Source of the DNA: Pomphorhynchus laevis
Lineage: Eukaryota > Acanthocephala > Palaeacanthocephala > Echinorhynchida > Pomphorhynchidae
Assembly: GCA_012934845.2 (NCBI GenBank)
Contig: WNNJ02003812.1
Span: forward strand, 1 to 64,000
DNA: 64,000 nucleotides
Reading direction: 5' to 3'
The translations under genes were made by a program, and so were the position numbers. The number at the start of each line of letters is the position of its first letter. Position 1 is the first letter of the stretch. The notes below the pieces were generated by a model. It was not told the origin of the DNA. It saw nothing but the letters and a program-made list of their open reading frames with translations, and did no database searches. Positions 22,554 through 34,352 of the stretch are shown in pieces.

Positions 22554-23466
22554 GCAGAGTACTCGTGAGCCTTTTTCACTGAATGTCCTTTAGTGGAATT
22601 CGGGAGGTGCTTCTGCCCTTAGACTTTTATCTGGTAGAGATGCAGATGTTATAGTCCTTCAGGAGACGCGGTCTATCAGTCTTCCCCATGACATTACTCG
22701 ATTTATCCCAAAGCATATCTGTGCCCACTATACGCAGTACATAACCCCACCTCACTCCACTTCATTTCAAGGACTCTTGAACTTAGTTAAGTGCTCCTTA
22801 AGGTCCTCCCTCCTATTCAACTACTCATGTCTGGCCATGTCTTGTTTAGTAGTCTCACTCAGTAAGAACGGTAAACGCATAAGTCTAGCCAATGTCTACA
22901 TCCGTCCAGGGGAAATTCACAACAACCGTAACCTCCTGGATAGTATTATTGACAGCGGTTATGACATGATACTTGGGGATTTCAACGATAGAACTGATCG
23001 TTGGATCAATGCAGCACTTCGCAGAGCTAGGAACGGTTATCTTATTCACAAAACCCCACCCCCTACCATTCATGGCACATCAACAAATTCTATCCTTGAC
23101 ATTTTACTGCTTCACTCGAAATGACTGTTAATACCCCTCTGCACGGAGCAGTCGCGCCAACAATTGTCCACATCTCATGACCTAATTCGTTGGAGAATTG
23201 AGGAAGATATGTTGCGTAGAATGAGGTTTCACTTTGATCCAAGCAGAGTGGCCTTCTTTCAAGCGGCTATCCAACTATTTCCCAGCATAGGAAATGAGAG
23301 TCTGACCGAATTTAATACATACCTTTTTTCGCAAGCTACCGCGATGTTATCGACTACCAATATAGATCGTATATACAATCCCACTCTGACGAAACTCAAG
23401 GTCCTAGCGAAATTGCTTAACCTCTCTAGTCTCTCTGCTTCCGGCAAACAGGCCCTCTCGAATTAA
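22554..23466 (+). pseudogene. LINE copy B endonuclease region
   Basis: AP-type endonuclease related to 33346-34092 of copy C: VLQETRS near 22650, then LANVYIRPGEIH, DMILGDFNDRTDRW (Asp-Asn pair) and STNSILDILLLHS. Copy B keeps DFN where copy C also has it. The N-terminal part is in another frame from 22777-23124. The linker continues at 23164-23466. Confidence 0.78.
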
Positions 23467-23493
23467 TACTGGAGCACTAGATATAGGTTCCAG

Positions 23494-25074
23494 TTGAATA
23501 AGGATAGGACGCGTATTGCTCGCCTTAATCCTTCTCAGTCTTCCTTTTGGAAGAATTTCAAGAAGGAGAAGTTTGTTTGCTGGAAGGATAGAGCATTGGG
23601 TTGGATAGGGAATGTAGGCCTTGAAAAAGTTTTAGAGTCATCAGCCCTACACAACTATGGAGCCACGCAATCACCTCAACCAATCCCGCCTTGGTGTAAC
23701 TTCAGCAGTAGGAAACTATCTGTTACGGATATCCTTAACTCCTGGGGTCCACTCCCGGGCACCTCCAAATCCGTCGCTCCACTTTCTTCTCGGATCTGTC
23801 AGCTTTTGACAGCAGATCAGAGAAGAGAGGTGACCGTCACAATGCTGTTAGCCTCCCCATCCGATGTAGCAGGCATCAATATTAGTAAGCGTGTTTTTAT
23901 TCCTAAGAAAAAAATTCTGCTCATGCCCTAAAGATTTGCGATTCATTTCGATTCAAAATGCCCTCGTGTCGATTTACGAAAAAGCGCTTGCGCGTAAAAT
24001 ACACGACCAGTTAAGTAGGCGTAATTTGATCCCTTCAGGTTTCCATGGGTTTGTCAAAAGTCGATCCGTCCATTCGGCAGTTGGTTAGGTGGAGCAGTTT
24101 TGTCGGGTTAATAGCCATGGTCTAGTTGTGGCTGTTTTTCTTGACTTTTCTGCTGCATTTGACCGCATCTCCATTCCTTTTGTGATCTCCTCTCTCAGGT
24201 CCCTCGGGTTGCTTTCGATAACTGTGAACAGGGTGGAGATTCCGCTGTATACCAAGCGTTTTTACTATGAAGACGACCTTGATGCGCGTCAGTTCTACCC
24301 TATTACGGGTGTACCTCAAGGATCCCCACTATATCCTATCTTATATCTTGCTGCCTCCATTAACCTATTCAAAATATTTAAACGCGAACAACGTCTTGTG
24401 GTGTACACTGATGACACTACAGCCCTGTCCACTGGACACAGGTGTTAAGTCGTATTCTCTGACATCAGCCGTTTCTTTTTAAGATTAAAAGATCATTTAC
24501 CTCATCCAATCTTATTTTAAACTTCAGCAAATCGCAGGTTGTTGTTTTTCATGGCATCCCTGCTACAAAGCAAAAACTTAAGAGATTAGCACTCTCTGCG
24601 CTCTCCTCCATATTTGCCTCTGAACCCATTCCCACCTTCACAAGTCGATTAAAATACGTGGGGTTCATCGTTACGGTGAACTGGTTGTCGAAAGCTGACC
24701 TGGATAGACTCAGACGTATCCTGAAGAAAGCTAGGTGAACCCTTAAACGGGCTCACCATCTGTCATTGAAAGGGAAAACCCAGGTGTGCCTTTGTGGCAC
24801 TTGGGCTATCTCGGAATTAGTCGTCTTTTCGAGAGGACGACCCCCAGAGCAAAGGCTAAGGTTTCTTAAGCTCCTCGTCTCTCGTTTACCCAGCATAGTC
24901 CGCGCCGATTGGATTCTTCGGGGGGGGGTGAAAGACCCCGGGTGGTTCAGTCGGAAGGCGGCGTGCTGGATCGGTTGGGTGGGGGCGTCAGATCCCTTTG
25001 GACTTGAGGCCGTAGAAGAGAAAGTAGAAAAAAGAATAGTTGAAGACCGAAGTTATTCTGTCGTTTTTTTCTGA
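23494..25074 (+). pseudogene. LINE copy B reverse transcriptase
   Basis: RT broken into several frames. Motifs: SSFWKNFKKEKFVCWKDRALGW, GFHGFVKSRSVHSAV, FLDFSAAFDRISIPF (first Asp), ITGVPQGSPLYPILY and LVVYTDDTTALS. The YADD alanine is Thr, which retroelement RTs sometimes tolerate. C-terminal ...GGVKDPGWFSRKAACWIGW ends about 24990. Closely related to copy C RT. Confidence 0.82.
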
Positions 25075-25145
25075 CTATGTTGTGACTTGACTGTTTTTCT
25101 TGCATGCTACTTATAGGTTATTGATGTATTTAATAAAATCGTTAT

Positions 25146-25744
25146 TGTTATAGATAAGAAGGTGGAATTAGTGATATTGATATCTATGACGCAACGATCC
25201 AAGAAGGAAAGCGTTTCCGTGAAGGAAGACGAGTGGCGTGAGTGGGTTAGGTCACGATAGGAGAGCTGGGATTTGAGGATATATAGGGATTTGGTTAGAC
25301 AGCGGAAGACAAAGAGAATATGGATAATATAGCGGGTGGCAAGCGATGTTAGGAAAGGTTATTAGTTTAATGATCGTGGAGGTTGATAGAGATGATTTTG
25401 ATTAATGGATGTATGTTATTGTGTAACTTGACATGAGGGGCGGGACGGGGGTGTCGGGAGCGAAGATGAAATGTGATGGGAAGATTATATGTGACATGAT
25501 CAGTGGGTGGAGAATGGACATCGGAAATGACGAAGGTAGTTTGAGTGAACGTGTTGCCAGTTGATATGTGCTGAGAGGAGATGCTGTGGATTAATTTGTT
25601 GGAAGAAAATCTACAGAGGAAGTCTTCTTCAGACTTACTGTTGTCGCAAGTGATTGTGGTTTAGAGACTGCATTCGTTTGTCGATCACAGTACTTGTAGT
25701 TGAGCACAGTTGGTGTTGATTAACTGTGCTCAACTACGAAACAA
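25146..25744. other. Unassigned stretch after LINE copy B
   Basis: G-rich, low-complexity-looking sequence with no recognised gene. A hairpin lies at 25696-25737 (16-bp arms, 10-base loop). It may be antisense LINE debris similar in style to 21060-21240. Confidence 0.35.
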
Positions 25745-25945
25745 AGAAGACTACGTATATTTGTATATGCGATATAAGATAATAATGTGATATGAGACCA
25801 ATGATCACGTTACATAAATCCATAAGTAAATTATTAGTATTTCGAATTCTTTCACGATTTACAATACGATTGAGAACTAGTGAACAAAAGGTCGTCTGCG
25901 ACTTACCAAAAAAATTCGTATCGTTAAACCTGACATAGTATTAAA
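25745..25945 (-). mobile_element. Fragment of the 17560-20625 LINE family
   Basis: Aligns by eye with 20400-20585: TTTGTATATGCGATAT, then TTTACAATACGATT and ACAAAAGGTCGT..GTGATA-like boxes in the same order and orientation. It corresponds to the endonuclease start. Confidence 0.6.
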
Positions 25946-25951
25946 CCTTAC

Positions 25952-26089
25952 AAAGTATTTAAGGTATTATTTATTAAAGTATCTGTAAATATCAATGTTT
26001 TTTATTTATCTAGAATATTTACCAATTCTAGATAAATAAAAAACTTTAATATTTACAGATACTTTAATAAATAATACCTTAAATACTTT
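25952..26089. repeat. 65-bp near-perfect inverted repeat
   Basis: Arms 25952-26016 and 26025-26089 differ at 2 positions and enclose an 8-base loop. AT-rich and noncoding. The transcript would be an almost perfect 65-bp hairpin on either strand. Confidence 0.92.
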
Positions 26090-29000
26090 AAAATATTATT
26101 ATGGCTGATATATTACTTGATTACATACAAATCATTAGTGACTTAGTAACTATTATATTATAGGTGACTATTGTCAACTTTATTAGGTCCAGAGGATAAT
26201 AAAATATTTTTACTAAAAATAAAAGTAAATAAAGGTAAATACGGCACAAGGGCGATATCCGTATGTAGTTAAAACAGTTATCACTGCTATTTTATCTATA
26301 TAATAGGAATTTAAAAGGATATATATTTACTTGACCTCATCTTTTAGATTTCTTAGTTAAAGTTAGACGATATGATCAATTTCTTGAAAATAAGGAAAGG
26401 AGGAGTATAGTAGTTGACATACAAAACTATCCACATTCAATTAAAGCTGCATAATCGCATCGATTGTTTTGATTAATTTTATATTAATTTTATTAATTTC
26501 TAGCCGATACTAATAATTGTTTCTTGCTATAATTGCTAACGTCATTGTAGTCGTTTATTTGATATAAAAACAATAGCCAATTTCTCATTTAGCATTTTTA
26601 AAGATCTATAAGTTAAGATCAATAACTGGTATACCTTACTTAATATTATATGGTAATGTCGTGGTAGTATATACTTAGGGAAGTTGTGTTTGCTTTGTAT
26701 ATCCATTTAATATCGAGATTATGTATTAATGCCATAATTTTATCTGTTTGCTTTGTACATCCATTTAATATCGAGATTATGTATTAATGTCATAATTTTA
26801 TATATCTGTTTGCTTGGTGCATCCATTTAATATCGACTAATGTTACAATTTTGCTATTCTTAGCTAAGATTGATATTATGAACAAGTAATGTACATGATA
26901 CATTACTTACATTTGCTTGTATGCTTTAAATTTAGTCTAAGTAACTCAAGCCATTTGTTCTTAACATCGAAATCTTACCAAACAACTCAATGTATAAGAG
27001 ATTAAGAAATTTGCCTTGCGTTTCTTTTAATACAAATTCGTAATAATTTTATAAAAGCAACGAAGATCTTTGTTCATAGATTATACATCTTTGTAAATTT
27101 CACATATTTGCAATCTATTATTCAAGATTTACATTATGTAATTAAACATTATATCGTTACATAATATTGTGCTCGGTATGTTATTGTTTCCTTACCTATT
27201 TAATCACTGTCCATGATATAAAATTTTGCATTTTACGTTGAGTAATATCTTCAATTAACATATAGTTTGTCATCTAAAAATAATTGTTAGGTGGGTATTT
27301 AAATGTCTTTTTTTCAATGTGTGTAACTATTTGTAGTACAACTTACCTATAAGGAATGCACTTTGAGTAATTATTTATTATTACGGCATATTTATTATTT
27401 AATTATTTATTATGTAAGTAATTATTTAATTAAATAATAAATATTGATATTTATTAATAATAAATATCAATTATATTATTAAAGGTATTATTATATCAAT
27501 TATATTATATTATTATAGGTACTTTTATAACTATAAGTTAATAAAATAATTTAAATTATCAATTATAAATTAAACTATTAATATTAACATTATTAAACTG
27601 ATATTAATAAATAAGTTAACTATTTATTGCTATGTAATATATGTACTCATGTAGTTTAAATTTATTTTATATTATTAATTTTAGTAAATCTGTTGGCTTG
27701 GACACAAATTACTCCAGTAATATTTTGCAATTAATAATTATATTTTTTTGCACAGCTTTAAAAATATATATTCGGTTATCTCAATTTTAAATAGTGTTTA
27801 TATATTTAATTTACAAATTTCCTGTAAAATGTTTCTAAAGTAACTTCAGTTTGCACATTTAAACCATTTGTAAAGCAAACCCTATATATTTTAATAATTG
27901 TTTTGGTAAAAACTGTAGCATATTTATTTCAATTTAACTATGTAAGCATGTGAATATAGTCCAATATTATATATTTTACTATATATTATTATAATCTTTA
28001 TAATTATTGATAATAAATAATTATTGATTGGGTACCTATATAACTATTTATTATTACTAATAAGTATTTTAATAAATTAATAATTTAATAAATTTATAAT
28101 ATCAATACTATAACGTTATATTGTCACTTAATAATTTTCCATTATATAATTTTTTAAATTTTATTGTAAGTTAAATTACTTAACTTCTACTTTATTATTT
28201 GAAAACGATTTAGCTTCAAAGCGTTTTCTTATTTTAATGATTAGAAAATTTATTGTACATTTAAATATTTTTAGTTATTATACTTGCTAACAATCAAGAT
28301 ACAAATTAGAATTGACTGATTTGACGATGTATTTGATTTATTAATTCGCTTATTCATCAATGTCGTAAACAAGTCTGCGATTTTTCAATTTACATTTGTG
28401 TAAAAATATGATAAACTGAACTTTTGAACTTCCAGCGTCTATCAAACATCCTTAGACGATGCAAAACATCGTTATTCTTTAGTGAACAGTATTATTGTTA
28501 CGAAAGCGTTTATTTTTGTGAACGCTTATATTTTGTGTATACACAAAATTCAATTTCACTTTCGTGAACTTCCTTTATTTGAATTTCCCTCGACCCAACT
28601 GACAAACTGGAGCGGTCACTTGGAGTGATTAACTAGGCCGGTCTTTGTGGATAATCATCACTCGTACAATTTGGACTGAACAGGATTTTTCGCATCAAGC
28701 AGGCAATGCAGCAAATTGTCTGGCATAGTTTCAGCAACAAGGGATAATTAAATATCATCGCATGTCCGTTTAATAGCATACCGGACAAAATTTAACATGA
28801 TGTTTTGCATCAAGTTCCAGTTATACTTATACCCAAACTGTCTTTCAGTATATACGAGTTTCTAAACTACGTGAGTCTTACATCGTTATATATAAAGAGA
28901 ATTTTACCTAGTCGTGAGTTTTACATGTATTTCCTGTTTAAATTTTAATGATTAAAGATGATATATCATAATGATTAGTCATCATGCTGCTCGGTGTAAT

Positions 29001-29645
29001 GTAACTTTGACATTTTACTTTCTTTTAATGCTAAGTACAATTTATACATTTTCACATATGTCAATTCATCTCTTACACGGTTCGCTGCCTATTATGTTGT
29101 ATTCATTACCAAATGATGATATAGAGCTGATTATCATTAGTTTTGATTAGGCTCAAAGATTCGAAAAGTTTGTAGGCCTTTTAAAGAATTCGTTGAAATT
29201 CGTTAAAATTGAACGTTGATAAATGGCACTCCTTTTGGAGTACAAACGATGCTCCTTTTGGAGCATCACCTATACAATGTTATATTTGCTCCGATATGTA
29301 ATGGCATTTCGTTAAATGTTAACACATACAAAATACGTAGACTCAATTAACTGATCTGATTTAATAATTAAGCTATTTCAGATGGATCCATTTTGAAACA
29401 TGCTTATTGAGATTATTATGTTCCAATTTATGTACCGAAAATATGTATTTTAACAATTTTAGCGGTATCTTTATAAATATCTTTACATGAAAGTTTCAAC
29501 AGAATAAAAAAACAATCGAATTTTAGTGAACGCTAACGTGCTTATGGTGAACATTCACAAAAGTTTTGAAATTGTTTTATTGTTCTTCCAGATTACGAAC
29601 GAAAAATTAAAACAATTTCTAGTCATATTTATATAAAATTATATT
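26090..29645. other. AT-rich intergenic region
   Basis: No gene recognised in 3.5 kb. It contains a 3-copy tandem repeat (26687-26865), a hairpin at 26884-26908 (10-bp arms), a small hairpin at 29248-29267, and a PLE-tail box (AAATACGTAGACTC) near 29332. Long TTATTA runs occur at 27360-28160. Confidence 0.5.
26687..26865. repeat. Three-copy tandem repeat, ~57-63 bp
   Basis: Units start with TGTTTGCTT at 26687, 26744 and 26807, each followed by CATCCATTTAATATCGA or a close variant. Noncoding. Confidence 0.85.
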
Positions 29646-29751
29646 CTAAATAATAAACGTTCCTTCTTCAGTATCTTTTGTTTCTTGTGGCTTGTCCGGC
29701 TTTGAAGGGATAACCCATTCTTTCAGCGGACCATCGCCATCGAATTTAAGT
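29646..29751 (-). CDS. Possible orphan terminal exon
   Basis: Minus strand: after a TTAAATTAG acceptor (29752) there are 34 codons to a TAG at 29646-29648, reading FDGDGPLKEW, SKPDKPQ and EEGTFII. The composition is protein-like and less AT-rich than its surroundings. No family recognised and no upstream exon found, so this could be chance or a relic. Confidence 0.25.
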
Positions 29752-29939
29752 CTAATTTAAGTGTGAATCGTCTGAACATCAACTAAATTTTTTTCATCTA
29801 CTTTGTCGCTTAAATAATGAAGAAATAATTGTTATTTATTTATTATTAAACAATTTCAATAATTAAAGATGACCCATTAAGCCTTATATTATTTGGCTTT
29901 ATCTTTCGAAATTTGCCAGTAAACTTAAATAATAAACAC

Positions 29940-30720
29940 AGAATATCGAAGCAGTCCTTTATGCAGATGATTTGAATATATCGTAAATTAATTTGTTGGA
30001 CGTTAAAGCATTCTTGTGCTCACTTGAAAATTTTTGTGATGACAAAATGCTGGAGATGAATCTGACGAAATCTAAATTGATAAAATTTTGAAGAGGTTGT
30101 CTACTTTGTCGCTTGGATAAGCTAACATACAAACTAAGCGCTTCAGAGTTTTATCACTTATACATGTATAGGCATTATACTTACATCCCGGTAGACTTAC
30201 AAGTAACATCTGGAACAAAAAAGTGAAAACATTATTATCAGAGCTAACTTTAGGTAAATTGGATTCAGTTTGACGGAGCTATTCGCTAAATCGTACGATG
30301 TTGTCACACATTATATCTTATGACATTACCTTATTTTGAAAAGACTTGACTCCGTTTAATTTCAGATAGTTGGATCTATGACAGAGAGATTTAATAAATA
30401 GATTTATTGTGTATTCCCAAATCTTATTATATTCTTGTCATATCGTTAAGAGACCATCCCAACTAAATATGTATAATTCTTAAGACTGAACGACTATATT
30501 TCAGTTTTCAGCATATATCCAAAAGAAATGGAGATACTCAAATTGACACAAACGATCACATAATAGCGAGTATTAGTGGTCGAATATGATTACAATTTAT
30601 GAATGTTATGATATTTCTGTAGCACACGGATTCCGTGTCATATTCGAGGATATTCTCGGGTATTTTGTAGAGAAAAATACGTCTCTTTGAATCGTGTGTT
30701 TAAATGCAAAATTATTTCAA
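29940..30720 (+). mobile_element. LINE reverse transcriptase fragment, family unknown
   Basis: About 29945-30130 reads IEAVLYADDLNIS, then LEMNLTKSKLIKF and RG, the RT catalytic YADD box and the following N-x-x-K-S/T-K motif. Downstream, 30380-30540 resembles the post-RT region of LINEs. The copy is truncated on both sides and frame-broken. It differs from the other RT families in the window. Confidence 0.55.
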
Positions 30721-30850
30721 AAATGAGTCTCCGAAAGATTAATCGCTTGTCGGTTTGCTCAAATCATCAACACAACTTAATCGTATTTTTGCGTTGCACC
30801 GAATAATCCTTCTTATCAAGTCATTTTATAAAAATGGCTTGATAAGAAAC

Positions 30851-30892
30851 ATGCCTTTCGGTGCATGCCTTTCGGCTTGCACCGAAAGGCAT
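30851..30892. repeat. 15-bp hairpin
   Basis: Arms 30851-30865 and 30878-30892 are perfect complements around a 12-base loop that itself repeats part of the arm. Another hairpin lies just left (30815-30844). Confidence 0.85.
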
Positions 30893-31488
30893 TTTGGGGT
30901 TCAATAAACTCCTTGTTATTATTTATTAAATAAAATTTGTTTTAAATGAAATTTCTAGTTTGATAAACTGTTTTAGTAAACATACTTCATAAAATTAAAT
31001 TTGTTTTTAATCATACTAAGGACATTTCAATTCGTGTTGCTCGAATTTATATTGATATTTTTGCATACTCAAATCTGATTTGGCATCGTAATTTAATGAT
31101 GCTTTTGTAAGGATGATATCCCAGCTTATGCATTTTAGTTCAGTGTCGTAAATACTTCAAATATATGTAAATAATTCATGATGTAGAGATTGAATACTTT
31201 ATACTGATAGTCTTGGAATTTGCAGGATGAGAAAACTGAAATTTCAGCTTATCAAGCTAATATCATCAAAATTCGCTTTTGGAAATTTCCCTCCAGCCAA
31301 AGGGCATTTTGGGCTTCAATAAATTTTTGCAATTATAATTGCTATTTTTTACAATCCGTTAAACAAGATATAAGCGGATAACTAATAAACCACTCATAAT
31401 ATAGATAGAATTAAATGTCCGCTTTTCTCTCAGCTTTATGTTGTTAAGATGCAAAAGTTAATCAGATCAAAGGCTAAGTTAGTTATTA

Positions 31489-31628
31489 TATATATTACCA
31501 AAGCTTTCGTCGCGTTACGGCTTCATTAATGGATCATTGTAATTATACTAAATACTTATTTTTATTCATTATAATTACAATGAGCCACTAATGAAGCCGT
31601 AACGCGGCGAAAGCTTTGACAATATATA
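31489..31628. repeat. ~59-bp inverted repeat
   Basis: Core arms 31499-31547 and 31570-31618 differ at 3 of 49 positions, with a 22-base AT-rich loop. Pairing extends about 10 bp further outward. The GC-richer core (GCTTTCGTCGCG) stands out from the AT-rich surroundings. Possibly a small foldback element. Confidence 0.88.
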
Positions 31629-32543
31629 GTATAGATACCGTGACGAGGTTTGAAATTGTTAATTTGCACAATTCGTAAAACAAAATATGAGTGGTTCACT
31701 AATGAACCAATCATAGTATAGATACCGTGACGAAGTTTGTGATAAATCCGAAGGAATAGGGAACCACGAAATGTTCAGTGTATTAGGCACACTGAGTTAT
31801 CATATATTCTTGAATCTATTCTTGCGAATCGTAAACTGTAAGTGTATCTTCACGATTTTGTTGATTTGAACGACTGACTAATTTTTTTGAATACGAATAA
31901 TTGATTTGTCAATTTTCAATAGAGCGATGCAAGCTGCTCTCTCTATTTTCAATAGAGAGCAGATTACATTGGTTAGATGCTTAATAAGTAAATTAACTCT
32001 TAATTATAGTGAATGCATGTATATTAACCAAGTTCGGTGATTTTGAACTGTATTTTGATAAATTTAGCGGCAATGTATCTTTTGTCAAAAAATGTGTAGT
32101 GTACAAGTAATTTCGGAACTATCAAACGATAGTCAATTTCAAGCAAATTCTAACAGAATTCCAAACGAAAAAGAGGTTTGTACTGGATGCTCTTCTACTC
32201 AAAGTCATAGCGATAAGGTCAGTAATGTTTTGTCATCTTCAGGCGATGGGGAGGTGCTTCCCCCATCCCGAAAAAGAGGAACTTGATTTTAATTAAAGAA
32301 CAAGACCTATACAAAGGGATCAACTATACAATAAATTTCTGAGAAATTTCTCGCTTATATATAAGAACAGGATTTTATTTAATTCTGTAAAGATACACCC
32401 CTCCGAGGTGAAAATTTCTTTTGTAACATCTGATATCGCAATGAAATACGCGGAATATTTTTCCGAGAATCTTACAGAATTCGGTGAACTTACCATAAAG
32501 CCTATCCTGGCTTCGATCAAAGTTACCAAATCTACCATGTTCA

Positions 32544-32921
32544 ATGGATAAAGATGACAAGCAATCGTTTATGGCAACCTTCAAAGTTTCCAGTCTGAGA
32601 CCGATCGTGGGCAGGGACGGGAACCCTATCCCGGTTGGCTTTTGTAGTGCGTCAGTGGAGTTAGCTGAAACTCTATCAAAATCATCATCCAACCCGTTTA
32701 TGGGGTTCAACATTCGGTTCTCAATAACCGAAATAGACGAATTAACCTACCCCCACTGCAGCCGATGCCACAAATGGGGTCACTGGGCTTCCAGCTGCAG
32801 TGGGATCCCTACATGTGGTATCTGCGGATCAGCCTATTGTCTATCTCTGTCGTCGAATGACCGTTGCTCGGCCCCCACCATTCATGTTCAAACTGTGGGG
32901 GAGCCATCCTGCATGGCGTAG
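32544..32921 (+). pseudogene. LINE copy C gag with zinc knuckles
   Basis: A 125-codon segment: RPIVGRDGNPIPVGFCSA, NPFMGFNIRFSI, then a CCHC knuckle CSRCHKWGHWASSC (about 32755-32800) and a second Cys cluster CGICGSAYC. RNA-binding ORF1 protein of gag-bearing LINEs. The upstream part (32092-32286 and 32400-32540) is in other frames. Confidence 0.8.
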
Positions 32922-33345
32922 GAGCTGCAGTAAGTTCAAGACGTACAGAAGCCTTTTTATTCGTCCGGTTAAACCTACAACTTCCTTCTCTTGTGTAGCC
33001 GCACCGCGCATGGATGACTCAGAGATATCTGGGTTGATGTATATATAGATAGCAGAGTCGCATAGAAGGTTGGAAAACTTTATACTAATGGCCGTTGGTG
33101 CTATCAACACGAATCCCACGATTCCAGTGGCATCTGTTCTTCCAGAGTCAAAAAAGAGAGGGGCTTCGGCCCATGCCGTCCCCCCGATCAAGATCGGGAA
33201 GCTTATTCGACGTATGACTAAGGAAAATGATGATATTGCCCAGGGGCAAGTACCTTCCCTGGAGGGGGCTAGTGGTGGGAAGGGTAACCTTCCTGCACCT
33301 AGCTCTGTCTAGGTAGGCAATCCCCCATCCAACTAATCCATCACA

Positions 33346-34092
33346 ATGCAGAGTACTCGTGAGCCTTTTTCACTGAATATCCTTCAGTGGAACTCGGGAG
33401 GTGCTTCCGCCCTTAGACTTCTATCTGGTAAAGATGCAGATGTTATAGTCCTTCAGGAGACGCGGTCTATCCGTCTCCCCCAGGACATTACTCGATTTAT
33501 CCCAAAGCATATCTGTTCCCACTATACTCAGTACATAACCCCACCTCACTCCTCTTCATCTCAAGGACTCTTGACCTTAGTTAAGTGCTCCTTAAGGTCC
33601 TCCCTCCTATTAAACTACTCATGTCCAGCCCTTTCTTGTTTAGTAGTTTCACTCAGTAAGAACGGTAAACGCATAAGTCTAGCCAATGTCTACATCCGTC
33701 CAGGGGAAATTCACAAGAACCGTGACCTCCTGGATAGTATTATTGACAGCGGTTATGACATGATACTTAAGGATTTCAACGACAGAACTGGTCGTTGGAT
33801 CAATGCAGCACTTCGCAGAGCTAGGAACGGTTATCTTATTCACAAACCCCCGTCACCTACCTTTCATTGCACATCAACAAATTCTATCCTCGACATTTTA
33901 CTGCTTCACTCGAGGTGGTTGTTAAAACCCTTCTGCACTGAGCAGTCGCGCCAGCAATTGTCCACCTCTCACGACCTTATTCGTTGGAGGATTGAGGAAG
34001 ATATGTTTCTTCGAAGGAGGTTTCACTTTGATCCGATCAGAGTGGCCTCTCTTTCAAGCGGCTATCCAACTCTTTCCCAGAATAGGAAATGA
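33346..34092 (+). pseudogene. LINE copy C AP endonuclease
   Basis: A 248-codon segment with the complete endonuclease start: LNILQWNSGG (catalytic Asn), VIVLQETRSIRL (catalytic Glu), LVVSLSKNGK, ANVYIRPGE, DMILKDFNDRTGRW (the metal-site Gly-Asp is Lys-Asp here) and STNSILDILLLHS. It then runs into the linker (STSHDLIRWRIEED) before a frame change. It would nick target DNA in an active element. Confidence 0.82.
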
Positions 34093-34352
34093 GAGTTTGA
34101 CCGAATTTAATACCTACCTCTTTTCGCAAGCTACCGCGATTTTATCAACTACCTATAAAGGTCGTATATGCAATCCTACTCCCTAATCTCTCTGTTTCCG
34201 CCAGACAGGCTCTCTCGAATGAATACTGGAGCACTAGATATAGGTTCCAGCTGAGTAGGGATAGGACGAGTATTGCTCGCCTTAATCCTTCTCAGTCTTC
34301 CTTTTGGAAGATTTTCAAGAAGGAGAAGTTTGTTTGCTGGAAGGATAGAGCA

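Larger units (their letters stand above)
21250..25145 (+). mobile_element. Gag-bearing LINE copy B
   Basis: About 3.9 kb: gag-like ORF1 (21286-22240), AP endonuclease (22554-23124), linker, RT (23494-24448) and C-terminal part (24766-25060), ending in TTTAATAAAATCGTTATTG. It is closely similar to copy C over its whole length. Frame breaks occur in gag, endonuclease and RT; the catalytic box reads YTDD instead of YADD; and the TGA after KKAR is shared with copy C. Clade placement in the I/Jockey group is tentative. Confidence 0.82.
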
